Shown one piece after another: positions 1 to 8,910 of a stretch of DNA of 64,000 bases (position 1 is the stretch's first letter; every line of letters starts with the position of its first letter). Location of the stretch: the NCBI RefSeq assembly GCF_935825525.1, contig NZ_CAKXZT010000124.1, positions 124,001 to 188,000 on the forward strand, read 5' to 3'. Position numbers and translations under genes: made by a program. The DNA is from Mesorhizobium escarrei (GTDB lineage Bacteria > Pseudomonadota > Alphaproteobacteria > Rhizobiales > Rhizobiaceae). The notes under the pieces are model-generated. The model was given only the letters and a program-made list of their open reading frames with translations. It had not been told where the DNA came from and made no database searches.

Positions 1-526
1 TGGCGAGGCTCTTCGACATGTGGATGACGGCGGCCTTCGACGAATTGTAATGCGCCTGGGTCAGGCCGCGATTGACGATCGAGCCCGACATCGAGGCGAT
101 GTTGATGATCGAGCCCCTGCGCCGCGTCAGCATTGCGCGCGCTTCGGCCTGGCAGGACAGGAACACGCCGCTGACATTGACGTCGTAGAGCTGCTGCCAT
201 TTCTCCAGCGACAGCGTCTCGGCCGGCTCGGCCGCGGCCACGCCGGCATTGTTGACAGCGACGGTCAGCGCGCCGAGTTCCTTCTCCGTGCGTTCGATCG
301 CCGCTGCCAGATCGGCCGCTGAGGTCACCGTGCCGGTGAGCACCAATGCCTTGCGGCCGAGCGCCGAGATCCTGTGCGCGGTCTCGTCCAGCCCGCCCTT
401 CGAGGCATGGCCGAAACAGGCGATATCGGCGCCGGCTTCGGCCAGGCCGATGGCGATCGCTTGGCCGATGCCGCTGCCGGCGCCGGTGACGAGAGCAACG
501 TCCCCATGAAGATCGAATAGTTCCAT
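1..526 (-). CDS. SDR-family NAD(P)-dependent dehydrogenase, C-terminus cut by window edge
   Basis: About 175 residues of a short-chain dehydrogenase/reductase are visible, beginning MELFDLHGDVALVTGAG. The glycine-rich cofactor motif TGAGSGIG, the NNAG motif and the start of the catalytic YNSSK region are all present, so the fold and an oxidoreductase role are secure. The C-terminal third lies outside the window. It sits downstream of a sugar ABC transporter read in the same direction, so it probably oxidises the imported sugar alcohol or sugar acid. Gluconate 5-dehydrogenase-like and polyol dehydrogenases share this layout, but the substrate cannot be read from the sequence. Confidence 0.88.
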   Translation of the reverse strand, partial: MELFDLHGDVALVTGAGSGIGQAIAIGLAEAGADIACFGHASKGGLDETAHRISALGRKALVLTGTVTSAADLAAAIERTEKELGALTVAVNNAGVAAAEPAETLSLEKWQQLYDVNVSGVFLSCQAEARAMLTRRRGSIINIASMSGSIVNRGLTQAHYNSSKAAVIHMSKSLA

Positions 527-659
527 CGAAATGTTTTCCTGTTGAGCCGCCGGTGCTGCCTGGGAAGGAAGGGGCGCCAGTCCTGGCTGGCGCCCCGCGC
601 GGTCCGGTGCCTGGGAGGGTATCACCTGCTGCGCCTTATTCCGATCCTTTATGCCGCCC

Positions 660-2168
660 TCAGCTTGTCGCGAGCTCCATGACGGCGACGTTGCTCGCTT
701 CGCTGCGATCGAGAATGCCACGCTGGCGACCACGGCTCAGCACCAGCACGCGATGCGACAGGCCGAGCACTTCCTCGAGGTCGGAGCTCACCACCACCAC
801 CGCCATGCCGGAGCGGGCGAGTTCGGCGATGACATCGTAGATCGCGGCGCGGGCGCCGACATCGATGCCGCGTGTCGGCTCGTCCAGGATGAATACCTTG
901 GGCGGCCGTGAAATCCATTTGGCGATGATCACCTTCTGCTGGTTGCCGCCGGAAAGCTTGCTGATCGCCTGGTTAGGCCGGCCCTTGACGCCGAGCCGGC
1001 CAATGCCGGCCTCGGCGAATTTCTGTACCGCCTTCGGAAATACCCAGCCATTCGGCGCGACATGGTCGAAATTGCCGATCGCCAGATTCTCGCCGATGGT
1101 CTGGTCGAGTACCACGCCTTGCGCCTTGCGGTCTTCCGGCACCAGAACGACGCCGGCCTTGATCGCCGCCGCTGGGCCGGTGAGATGCACCGGTTTGCCG
1201 GCGACACGCACCGACCCCGAGGAAATCGGATCGGCGCCGGCGATCGCCCGCACCAGCTCCGTGCGGCCGGCGCCGATCAGGCCGGCGATGCCAAGGATTT
1301 CGCCGGTCCGCACCGAGAAGCTGACATTCTGAAAGCTGCGTTCCGGCGAGGACAGGTTCTCGACCTCGAGCAACGTCTCGCTGCCCGGCTCCGAGAGCGG
1401 CGGGAACATCCGCTCGACGCTGCGGCCGACCATCTGCTCGACGATCGCGCGCACCGGAACGTCGGCGCGCTCGTGGCGGGCGACAATGCGCCCGTCGCGC
1501 ATCACCACCACGCGGTCGGCGATCTCAGCGACCTCGTCCAGCCGGTGGCTGATATAGATGAAGGACATGCCTTCCGCCTTGAGCTTGCGGATCTGCTTGA
1601 ACAATAGCTCCGTTTCCTCGCTGCCAAGTGCCGCTGTCGGTTCGTCGAAGATCAGAAGCTCGGCGTTGAGCGTCAGCGCCTTGGCGATCTCGACCTGCTG
1701 CTGGGCGGCGATGCGCAGCGTGCGCACCTTGCGTTCCGGCGAGACATCGAGGCCGAGCCGCTTCAGTTGGGCCGATGCCCGCGCATTCATAGCCGCGCGG
1801 TCGATGCGGCCGCCGCGCATCGGCAGGCGCCCGACATAGACGTTCTCGGCAACCGACAGGTCCGGCAGCAGCTTCAGTTCCTGATGGATCATGCCGACGC
1901 CGGCGTCGATGGCCGCGGCGGGAGAGGCGGGGGAATACGGCTTCCCCCGCCATGTGATGCTGCCGGCATCGGGTTTGGTCGACCCGGCGATGATGTTCGA
2001 AACGGTGGACTTGCCGGCGCCATTTTCTCCAAGCAGCGCCACGACCTCTCCCGGCCGCACCTCGAAGCTCGCATCGGCCAGGACCTGCACCGGCCCGTAG
2101 CTCTTGCAGAGGCCGCTGACGAAGAGCCCCAGATGGGACGTCTGCGTATGGCTGGGATCCAAGGACAT
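660..2168 (-). CDS. Sugar ABC transporter ATP-binding protein, two-domain (RbsA/MglA type)
   Basis: This 502-residue protein contains two tandem ABC ATPase domains, the layout of ribose/galactose/xylose-type importers. The first Walker A (GENGAGKST, about residues 47-55) is intact. The second is degenerate (GLIGAGRTE), as is normal in this family. The second half carries the signature LSGGNQQK, followed by the Walker B LDEPTRGID. It would energise import through the permease at 3287-4297, fed by the binding protein at 2203-3141. The gene order binding protein, ATPase, SDR suggests one transcript. Substrate unknown; the neighbouring kinase and dehydrogenase suggest a sugar or polyol. Confidence 0.93.
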   Translation of the reverse strand: MSLDPSHTQTSHLGLFVSGLCKSYGPVQVLADASFEVRPGEVVALLGENGAGKSTVSNIIAGSTKPDAGSITWRGKPYSPASPAAAIDAGVGMIHQELKLLPDLSVAENVYVGRLPMRGGRIDRAAMNARASAQLKRLGLDVSPERKVRTLRIAAQQQVEIAKALTLNAELLIFDEPTAALGSEETELLFKQIRKLKAEGMSFIYISHRLDEVAEIADRVVVMRDGRIVARHERADVPVRAIVEQMVGRSVERMFPPLSEPGSETLLEVENLSSPERSFQNVSFSVRTGEILGIAGLIGAGRTELVRAIAGADPISSGSVRVAGKPVHLTGPAAAIKAGVVLVPEDRKAQGVVLDQTIGENLAIGNFDHVAPNGWVFPKAVQKFAEAGIGRLGVKGRPNQAISKLSGGNQQKVIIAKWISRPPKVFILDEPTRGIDVGARAAIYDVIAELARSGMAVVVVSSDLEEVLGLSHRVLVLSRGRQRGILDRSEASNVAVMELATS

Positions 2169-2202
2169 CGTTCCGCTCGTCAGTAATCAGGGATGCCTGA
2201 TA

Positions 2203-3141
2203 TTAGGGATGCTTGGCGATGAACTGATCGACATTGTCCTTGGTGGTCAGCGTCGCGTCCTGCAGCTGTTCTGCGGGAACGGTTTCGCCGGCCACCAGCT
2301 TGATCGCCGCATCGACGGCAAGCCGGCCCATGCCTTGCGTCTGCTGCGTCGCAGTCACGTCGAAGACGCCGCCTTTCAGTGCCTTGAGCGCCGCCACGTC
2401 GCCGTCAAATCCGGCGATCCAGACCCTGTGGCCGGGATTGGCGACCTTGACCGCCTGCGCGGCACCGAGCGCCAGCGCGTCGGCCTGGCCGATGACGATC
2501 GACACTTCGGGATGCGACTGCAACAGGTCCTGCGTCAGCTTGAAGCCCTCGTCCTGGTGCCAGCCTTCGCTCCATAGCTCGCCGACCACCTTGATGTCGG
2601 GATAGGCAATCAGCGCTTCGCCGCATCCCTTCGACCGGTCGACCTCGGGCGTCGTGCCTTTCTGGCCATGGATGATGATCAGCTCGCCCTTGCCGCCGGC
2701 CTGCTTGGCGATGTAGTCGCAAACCGCCTTGGCCGATGCCACGCTGTTGGTGGCGATGAAAGTGTCGCCGGGTGCGCCCTCGGCATTGCGGTCGACATTG
2801 ATAACCGGGATGCCGGCAGCCTTGGCCGTCTTGGTCGGCACGGTGGCGGCGGTGGCGCCGGCCGGGATGTAGATCAGCGCATCGATGTTCTGCGTGATCA
2901 GGTCCTGCACCTGGCTAACCTGGGTCGCCGAATCGCCCTTGGCGTCGACGGTGACGATCTCGATGCCCTTTTCCTTGCCATAGGCCTCGACGGACTGCTT
3001 GATCTGGTTGAAGAAATCGGCCTGCAGGTTGGCGACGGCGAGACCAAGCTTCTTGGCCTCCTTGGCTGAGGCCATCCCGGACAGTCCAAGTAGCGGAATG
3101 ACGGCTGCAGCAGCAAGCAGCAATGAACGTTTGGTCAGCAT
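2203..3141 (-). CDS. Periplasmic sugar-binding protein (type I, RbsB-like)
   Basis: The product is 312 residues with an N-terminal signal peptide (MLTKRSLLLAAAAVIPLLG, then cleavage near ASAKEA). The ATG at 3141 is preceded by GGAGGAAACAC, so it is chosen over an in-frame start about 80 bases upstream. The mature part is a periplasmic binding protein of the ribose-binding class: repeated beta-alpha units, a DxxxxSATQVSQVQDLI helix, VINVDR in the hinge region and IAGFDGD near the C-terminus. It delivers the substrate to the permease and ATPase next door. The ligand is not identifiable. Confidence 0.92.
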   Translation of the reverse strand: MLTKRSLLLAAAAVIPLLGLSGMASAKEAKKLGLAVANLQADFFNQIKQSVEAYGKEKGIEIVTVDAKGDSATQVSQVQDLITQNIDALIYIPAGATAATVPTKTAKAAGIPVINVDRNAEGAPGDTFIATNSVASAKAVCDYIAKQAGGKGELIIIHGQKGTTPEVDRSKGCGEALIAYPDIKVVGELWSEGWHQDEGFKLTQDLLQSHPEVSIVIGQADALALGAAQAVKVANPGHRVWIAGFDGDVAALKALKGGVFDVTATQQTQGMGRLAVDAAIKLVAGETVPAEQLQDATLTTKDNVDQFIAKHP

Positions 3142-3286
3142 GTGTTTCCTCCGTTGATGTTCAATCTGTCCCGCCGGCGCATCACGGCGCCCTTGGCCGA
3201 ACAACTCCCAGTTTCGGATCACCGATCCGTTTTCGCCCGGACATCCGGGTGAATCTCATTGCGCCCAGTTTTCATTGCGCCAACCT

Positions 3287-4297
3287 TCATTGCGCTCTGC
3301 GCCGCCATGTATCCGTGGCCACCGCCAGCGCGATCACCACGCCGATCACCACCTGCTGGATGAAGGGCGACACGCCGAGCAGGTTCAGCCCGTTGCGCAG
3401 CACGCCGATGATGAGCACGCCGATAGCGGTGCCGCCGATCGAGCCGACGCCGCCCGACAGGCTGGCGCCGCCGATCACCACCGCCGCGATCGTGTCCAGC
3501 TCGTAGCCGAAGCCGGAACTCGGCTGGACGGAATCGAGCCGTGCCGCAAGCACGATGCCGGCGAGCCCGGCCAGCACGCCGCAGATCGCGTAGACCCAGT
3601 TGGTCAGCGACTTGACCGGTATGCCGGACAGCCTCGCGACCTCGGCGCTGCCGCCGATCGCGTAGAGGCTGCGACCGGTCGCGCGATAGTTCAGGAAGAT
3701 TGCGAAGATGATGGCCAGCACGATCATCAAGCCGACGGTGACCGACAGGAAGCCGAAATGGCGGATGATCGACAGGCTGGTGAACCAGTCGGGAAAGCCG
3801 ATGATCTGCGAGCCGTCGGTGATCATGTTGGCGAGACCGCGCGCCACCGACATCATGGCCAGCGTGGCGATGAAGGGCGGCAGCTTGGTGACGGTCACCA
3901 GCAGGCCTGAAACCAGCCCGCAAAGTCCAGCAACGACGAGCGCAGTGACGATGCCGGCGGGCATGCCGAGATTGAGGTGGTCGGGATGGGCGACGAACCC
4001 CATCACCATCGCGGCGAGCGCCAGCACGGAGCCGACGGACAGGTCGATGCCGCCGATCAGGATGACCAGCGTCATGCCGATCGCCATGATGCCGAGCACG
4101 GTGACCTGGTCGAGCACGTTGAGGATGTTGCGAACGGTGAGGAACGTGTCGGTGGTCAGCGAGAGCGCAAGGCACAGCAGCACCAGCCCGATCAGCGGTC
4201 CCATGGTTCCGGCGAACAGGGCCGAAAGCTTCGCGCCCGCTGCGGCCTGCGCATTTGGGCCGGCCTTCAACTCGCTTGCGCCGTTGCTTAGAGCCAT
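3287..4297 (-). CDS. Sugar ABC transporter permease (RbsC/FrcC type)
   Basis: The 336-residue hydrophobic protein has about eight to ten membrane segments and the family signature GGIDLSVGSVLALAAM early on, with a second conserved block GGASLSGGVGSIGGTAIG near the C-terminus. The ATG at 4297 follows GGAGGAGACAAA and is preferred to an upstream in-frame ATG at 4390 that would add an unlikely 31-residue extension. It is the first gene of the leftward transporter operon and is divergent from the SorC-type regulator at 4730, with a 432-bp intergenic region that contains candidate operators. Confidence 0.92.
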   Translation of the reverse strand: MALSNGASELKAGPNAQAAAGAKLSALFAGTMGPLIGLVLLCLALSLTTDTFLTVRNILNVLDQVTVLGIMAIGMTLVILIGGIDLSVGSVLALAAMVMGFVAHPDHLNLGMPAGIVTALVVAGLCGLVSGLLVTVTKLPPFIATLAMMSVARGLANMITDGSQIIGFPDWFTSLSIIRHFGFLSVTVGLMIVLAIIFAIFLNYRATGRSLYAIGGSAEVARLSGIPVKSLTNWVYAICGVLAGLAGIVLAARLDSVQPSSGFGYELDTIAAVVIGGASLSGGVGSIGGTAIGVLIIGVLRNGLNLLGVSPFIQQVVIGVVIALAVATDTWRRRAQ

Positions 4298-4343
4298 TTT
4301 GTCTCCTCCATCAGCGATCCGGCGATGCGTCGTCGGCTCACTC

Positions 4344-4399
4344 TTGTTCACCAGGCACCTCCCTGTGAACAATTTATCTTTGATATGCAATTTTGTTCA
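4344..4399. promoter_or_regulatory. Candidate SorC operator cluster: three TTGTTCA/TGAACAA half-sites
   Basis: Three 7-bp half-sites lie upstream of the permease: TTGTTCA at 4344-4350, TGAACAA at 4366-4372 and TTGTTCA at 4393-4399. The last two form a perfect inverted repeat with a 20-bp spacer. A related TGAACAA is found in the operator region of another SorC gene at 43.3 kb. SorC/CggR-type regulators bind extended inverted repeats, so binding by the 4730-5692 product is likely but inferred. Confidence 0.45.
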
Positions 4400-4679
4400 G
4401 CTAAACTGTTCGTCGGAAAATTGTCAAGGCCCGCCGCATCATTCCACGCCGGTTTGCGCCGCCAGCCGGTTTGCCTTACGAAAGAGCATGAAATCCCGCG
4501 TTTCAGGTCCGGTCTCATCCTGCGAAAGCATTTCGGCTGCTTGAGCAGGGCAGGACGGCCAAGACGAAGTAAATGTTGACCATTTTGGCTTTCGTTCACG
4601 TTGTAGAGGTATCCTGTCGATGTCCTAAATCTCGAATCCTGGGCACGCAGAACGATTTCGCGTCGCTTCGTCGGATAAC

Positions 4680-4693
4680 GCCATTTGAATGGC
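4680..4693. promoter_or_regulatory. Perfect 14-bp palindrome upstream of SorC-type regulator
   Basis: GCCATTTGAATGGC is a perfect inverted repeat ending 36 bp before the regulator start codon at 4730. Its position suits an autoregulatory or polymerase-blocking site. No experimental support is available from the sequence. The rest of the 4298-4729 gap shows no convincing ORF. Confidence 0.35.
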
Positions 4694-4729
4694 ATTTAAG
4701 GATTCGGACGACCGCGGGAGGGCAAAAAG

Positions 4730-5692
4730 ATGGCGATGACAGAGAATGACAAGGCCTCGCGCTTCCCGGATGCCGAGCTGAAGGCCCGTGCCGCATGGCA
4801 CTATTATGTAGAGGGGCTGACGCAGGAGAGGATTTCGGAGATCCTCGGCATCGGCCGCATCAAGGTGCATCGCATCCTGTCCGCCGCGCGTGAGGAGGGC
4901 GTCGTCCAGTTCCGCATCCGTGACAGCGTCGTTGAATGCCTGGTGCTGGAAGAGGCCTTGAAGCAGCGATTTGGGCTCAGCCAGGCCGTTGTGGTGCCGT
5001 CGGCCGCCGACCGAAGCAACGCGCCGCTGATGATTGGCCATGCCGCGGGCGCCTATCTGGCCGACAATGTGAATGCCGGCGATGTCATTGCACTGGGCTG
5101 GGGGCGCACGCTAAAATTCGCCATCAATGAATTGCCGCGGCGGCCGATCGCCAGGACGACGGTGGTTTCCATGCTGGGCGGCCTCACCCATGCCCAGCCG
5201 CTCAACCCGACCGAAAGCGCCTGGGAATTCGCCGAAAAGATCGGCGCCGAGTGCTTTCTGCTGCCGGTGCCGGTCTATGCCGACAGGCCGGAGCAGCGCG
5301 AAGCTTTCATGAGCCAGCGCAGCGTTCAGGACGTCGTCTTCCGCGCACGCCGGGCAAACATCGCCGTGCTCAGCGTTGGATCGTTTTCCAATGACAGCCC
5401 GATCGCCAATTACGGCTTCATCAAGCCCAGCGAACTCGAGGAGCTTCAGGCGGCCGGTGCAGTTGGCGATATTTTATGCCATTTCATCGACGCCGAGGGC
5501 CGGCTCGTCGACCACGAGGTCAACCGCCGGGTCTGTGCCTATCCGCTGCAGGACCTGTCGGACATCCCGGCCATCATCCTGGTCTCGGGAGGGCAGGAAA
5601 AAATCGCCATCATGCGGGCGGCGCTCGCCAACACCAAAGTCTCGGTTCTGATCACCGACGAGGATGCGGCCAAGGGCTTGCTCAACCGCTAA
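4730..5692 (+). CDS. SorC/DeoR-type sugar-binding transcriptional regulator
   Basis: This 320-residue protein has an N-terminal helix-turn-helix (LTQERISEILGIGRIKVHRIL) followed by a long sugar-phosphate-binding domain with the conserved ALGWGRTL motif and a C-terminal LVSGG segment. These features define the SorC family, which senses phosphorylated sugars and controls catabolic operons. It is divergent from the ABC operon and convergent with the FGGY kinase, whose stop overlaps its own by 4 bp. The kinase product is a reasonable candidate effector. Start chosen at 4730; ATG at 4736 is an alternative two codons in. Confidence 0.9.
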   Translation: MAMTENDKASRFPDAELKARAAWHYYVEGLTQERISEILGIGRIKVHRILSAAREEGVVQFRIRDSVVECLVLEEALKQRFGLSQAVVVPSAADRSNAPLMIGHAAGAYLADNVNAGDVIALGWGRTLKFAINELPRRPIARTTVVSMLGGLTHAQPLNPTESAWEFAEKIGAECFLLPVPVYADRPEQREAFMSQRSVQDVVFRARRANIAVLSVGSFSNDSPIANYGFIKPSELEELQAAGAVGDILCHFIDAEGRLVDHEVNRRVCAYPLQDLSDIPAIILVSGGQEKIAIMRAALANTKVSVLITDEDAAKGLLNR

Positions 5693-7212
5693 ACTTGCCC
5701 GACTTCACCAAGCCGAACGTGGATGTCGCGCGTCGCCTGATAGAGGTCGCGGTAGATTGCCTTGCGCGCTCGGTAACCGAAGACCAGCCCGTCGACGGGG
5801 TCGACATGCCTGGTCGGCGGCGCGGCCATCGCCTCAGCCGCCGTTTCGGGCGAGGCAAACCATCCGATGGCGGAACCCGCCAGCATGGCGGCGCCGAGCG
5901 CTGCGGCTTCGGTGACCTGCGAGACGGAGAGCGGCCGCTCGAGCACGCTTGCCATGATCCGCATCAGCAGGGCGCAGTTGGTGCCGCCGCCGGCGGCTAT
6001 GATCGCCGCCGGTTTGCCGCCGGCCTGAGTTTCCGCCGCCTGAGTTTCCGCTTGAGTGTCCATTGCCTCGCTGGCGATGGCCTGCTCGAAGGCGATGCCT
6101 TCCAGAACCGCTCGAAAAAGGTGCTTCGGCTCATGGTCCAACGACAGGCCGACAATGGCGCCGCGCGCCGCGCCGTCCCAATAGGGGCTCATGACACCGG
6201 CCCAATACGGCATGACAAGCAGGCCCTCGCTGCCGGCGGCAACGTCGACCGCTGCTTTCTCCAGGGCTGCAGCCGACGGTGAGCCGGTGGTGCGAACGAT
6301 CCAGTCGACCAGTTGCATGCCGGAACGCAGCACGGTCTCCAGCATGAAGCCCGAGCCAGTCGGCGAGACCAGCGTTCGAAACGCGTCCGAAGTCGTTATC
6401 CCATGGGAGTAACAGCCGCTGACGACGCCCGAGCCGAGCGAAAGATAGCTTTTGCCTTCGCCATAGACGCCCATGCCAAGGCCCATCGCCTGGCCGTCGC
6501 CAGCGCCGGCGACAACAGGCGTGCCGGGCTTCAGGCCGGTCAGCCTGGCCACGCTTTCACCAAGCCCGCCGCAGACCGCGCCGGGCGCGACCAGTTGCGG
6601 CAACTGGTCCGGGCGCAGTCCTGCGGCCGCAACGAGCTCAGGACGCCAAGTGCCATTCTTGATGTCGAGCAGCCCGAGCGGATCCGCACTTGCCGTGCTG
6701 GTGACCAGACGTCCGGTCAGCCGGTGGACGAAGAAGCCATGCACGTCGACGAGTGCGGCTGCGTCATCAAGCGCTTGCGGCTGGTGTTCGGCAAGCCAGG
6801 CGATCGCATAGAGCGCGGGGGTCGGGTCCGGCGGCTTGCCGCTCCAGTCGCGGATCGTCTCGCGGCCGAGCTCCGCCGAAAGCCTGGCAACTTGCGGACG
6901 CGCACGCTCGTCCAGCCACAGAATCGCCGGAATAAGCGGCTTGCCGGCCTGATCGATCAACGTGAAGGTCTCGCGCTGGTGAGCGATGGCGATCGCCCCC
7001 ACCCGTGCAGTGCCAACCGCCTCAGTGACTTGCTGCAAGGCGCCGAGCAGCGCGGTCCACCAATGTTCGGCATCCTGCTCGAAATGGCCGAGCCTGGGAT
7101 TTGAAAGCGGATAGGCTTCGCGCGCCTGGAACAGCTCCTTGCCGTCGCGGGTGAAGGCAATCGCTTTCACGGCCGTGGTCGAGGCGTCGATCCCGATTAC
7201 GACATCGTCCAT
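5689..7212 (-). CDS. FGGY-family carbohydrate kinase
   Basis: The 507-residue product is an FGGY kinase. It opens with GIDASTTAVKAIAF (phosphate-binding loop), has HQRETFTLID and LWLDERARPQ in the sugar-binding domain, GAGDGQAMGLGMG in the middle and AAGGGTNCALLMRIMASVL in the ATP-binding lobe. It phosphorylates a sugar, ketose or polyol with ATP; xylulokinase-like and erythritol/threitol kinases are possible. It lies 19 bp after the COG4091 oxidoreductase gene in the same direction, so the two are probably co-transcribed. A 15-bp tandem repeat (6023-6052) adds an ETQAA-type insertion before the ATP-binding lobe. Confidence 0.92.
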   Translation of the reverse strand: MDDVVIGIDASTTAVKAIAFTRDGKELFQAREAYPLSNPRLGHFEQDAEHWWTALLGALQQVTEAVGTARVGAIAIAHQRETFTLIDQAGKPLIPAILWLDERARPQVARLSAELGRETIRDWSGKPPDPTPALYAIAWLAEHQPQALDDAAALVDVHGFFVHRLTGRLVTSTASADPLGLLDIKNGTWRPELVAAAGLRPDQLPQLVAPGAVCGGLGESVARLTGLKPGTPVVAGAGDGQAMGLGMGVYGEGKSYLSLGSGVVSGCYSHGITTSDAFRTLVSPTGSGFMLETVLRSGMQLVDWIVRTTGSPSAAALEKAAVDVAAGSEGLLVMPYWAGVMSPYWDGAARGAIVGLSLDHEPKHLFRAVLEGIAFEQAIASEAMDTQAETQAAETQAGGKPAAIIAAGGGTNCALLMRIMASVLERPLSVSQVTEAAALGAAMLAGSAIGWFASPETAAEAMAAPPTRHVDPVDGLVFGYRARKAIYRDLYQATRDIHVRLGEVGQV

Positions 7213-7231
7213 CAGGCGGAAATCCAGCGGA

Positions 7232-8554
7232 TTAGGCGGCGTTCGTAACGAACCGTCCGTCCGACTGGTCGAGACGACGGCGGATCTGAGTTATCACCAT
7301 CGAATCGTCGGGTACACAATTTTCATAGGTGAGGAAATCGCCTGTCTTGACCGGCTTGACCACCTTGGCGCGTTCGGCAAGGCCGAGCGGCAGGGCACCG
7401 CGGGCGCGCGCGTCCTCCCAGGTCATGGCGAAGCCGCGATAGTCGTTCTCGCCGATCATGCCGAGCGACTGGCCAAGGGCAAGCTCGCTCTTGGCAACCG
7501 CCACTGCTTCGGCGACCGGATGGTCGAGCGGCTCCATGTCGGCGCGCTTGTAGACCACGGCGCGCGCCGCCGACAGCGGCACTTCCAGGCTGGTCAAATG
7601 ATAGGGGCGGAAGATCGTGAAATACGGGCCCTTGCCGACCTTGAGGTCGATCATGCGCTCCAGCACGCGCGGATGCCTGGTCTCGATGATGCAGAACACG
7701 CCGGGCGCCACGCCCTTGCCGATCGAATAGTCGACGACGCCCTTGCGATGCAGCACGCCGCCATCCTCGCGCGGGCAAAGCACGCCGGCGAGTTCCTCCA
7801 GCGTCGCGGTCGGGCCGTGCATGCCCGGCACGTCGGGCACCAGGCCCGTGGCGTTGGCGATCGCCACCATCTCGATCGCCGTCTTCGAGCCGTCGACGAA
7901 CTCGACCAGCATGCGCGCATTCATGTTGCGCTCGGCCGCCTCCTTCTCGTAGTCGGCCGGCATGGCGTCGATCTTCAGCGGATTGTTCTTGCCCTTGCCG
8001 GCGGCGATGATGTTGAAGCCGAGGCTCCTGGCAAAGCCGATGATCTCCAGCGTGCAGGCCGGTTCGTCGCCGGCCGCACCGGTATAGACGACGCCGGCCT
8101 TGCGCGCTTCTTCCTTGAGGAAGCGGCCGATCGTGATGTCGGCCTCGACGTTGAGCATGACGATATGCTTGCCGTTCTTCATCACTTCGAGCGCGAACAG
8201 CGTGCCAATGTTGGGATTGCCTGTCGCGTCGATGATGACGTCGATGCGGCCGGCGGACGCCAGCGCATGCAAATCTTCGGTCACCGCGATCTTGCCGGCT
8301 TCGATGGCGCGGTCGATCGCCGCCGCATTGCCGGCCTGCACGATATCCGAGCGGTCGTGGCCGGCGAGCAGCGCCGCATCGATCGCCGCCTGCGGCCTGA
8401 CCTCGGAAATGGCGCCGATCCGCAGGCCCGGCATCAGCGCGACCTGGACGACGATGTCGGTGCCCATCTGCCCGGCGCCGGCAAGCCCGATGGTGATCGG
8501 TCCCTGCTGTTCAGCGCGCTGCAAAAGTTCCGCTGCAAATTGCGGATGGGCCAT
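7232..8554 (-). CDS. COG4091 oxidoreductase (homoserine-dehydrogenase-like with SAF domain; DRL-related)
   Basis: The 440-residue protein has an N-terminal Rossmann fold (GLAGAGQMG, about residues 23-31), a central IIDATGNPNIG segment and a C-terminal SAF-like domain (from roughly AERAKVVKPVKTGDF). This architecture is that of COG4091 'predicted homoserine dehydrogenases'. One branch, DRL of Brucella, replaces DXR as 1-deoxyxylulose 5-phosphate reductoisomerase in isoprenoid synthesis; other branches are uncharacterised. The gene is the first of a pair with the FGGY kinase. That context favours a catabolic role on a branched or reduced sugar, but the DRL activity cannot be excluded. SD-like GGAGGAAGCGAC precedes the ATG. 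Confidence 0.8.
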   Translation of the reverse strand: MAHPQFAAELLQRAEQQGPITIGLAGAGQMGTDIVVQVALMPGLRIGAISEVRPQAAIDAALLAGHDRSDIVQAGNAAAIDRAIEAGKIAVTEDLHALASAGRIDVIIDATGNPNIGTLFALEVMKNGKHIVMLNVEADITIGRFLKEEARKAGVVYTGAAGDEPACTLEIIGFARSLGFNIIAAGKGKNNPLKIDAMPADYEKEAAERNMNARMLVEFVDGSKTAIEMVAIANATGLVPDVPGMHGPTATLEELAGVLCPREDGGVLHRKGVVDYSIGKGVAPGVFCIIETRHPRVLERMIDLKVGKGPYFTIFRPYHLTSLEVPLSAARAVVYKRADMEPLDHPVAEAVAVAKSELALGQSLGMIGENDYRGFAMTWEDARARGALPLGLAERAKVVKPVKTGDFLTYENCVPDDSMVITQIRRRLDQSDGRFVTNAA

Positions 8555-8614
8555 GTCGCTTCCTCCAGTTCCTGACGCGCCGCAGCGTCGAAGCCATCAT
8601 TTTGAACATTCCTA

Positions 8615-8636
8615 TTTCCAAATGAAAAATATTTCA
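8615..8636. promoter_or_regulatory. Candidate operator: overlapping TTTC/GAAA inverted repeats
   Basis: Within the 356-bp gap (8555-8910) the segment TTTCCAAATGAAAAATATTTC contains TTTC-N5-GAAA overlapping TGAAA-N4-TTTCA, the latter a perfect 14-bp inverted repeat at 8623-8636. It lies about 60-80 bp upstream of the 8554 start, read leftward. RpiR/IolR-like regulators use similar GAA/TTC sites, but no such regulator is encoded nearby. The rest of the gap holds no supported gene. Confidence 0.3.
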
Positions 8637-8910
8637 AGCCGGCAATTCGGCAGCCGTCCCCGCAAACATTCTGTGATTTAGTTTGCGCAAGCCCTGGCTT
8701 GCGGCTTGGCCGCGCCAGCTAGGGAGCAGAGAAGAAGGCGGTAATCTCTTGGGGTGCAGGTGGCGGCGGCCGTGACATCCCTTCTCGCAAGCAAGCGAGT
8801 GCGACGAGAAAACTGTTTTCATGGCCGCTCAGCTGCCGCTGCGCCAATCGCTAACGACGAAGCCGCGCAACGGAGAGCGCCAGCCGGCATACTCGGCGCA
8901 TGCCAGTATA

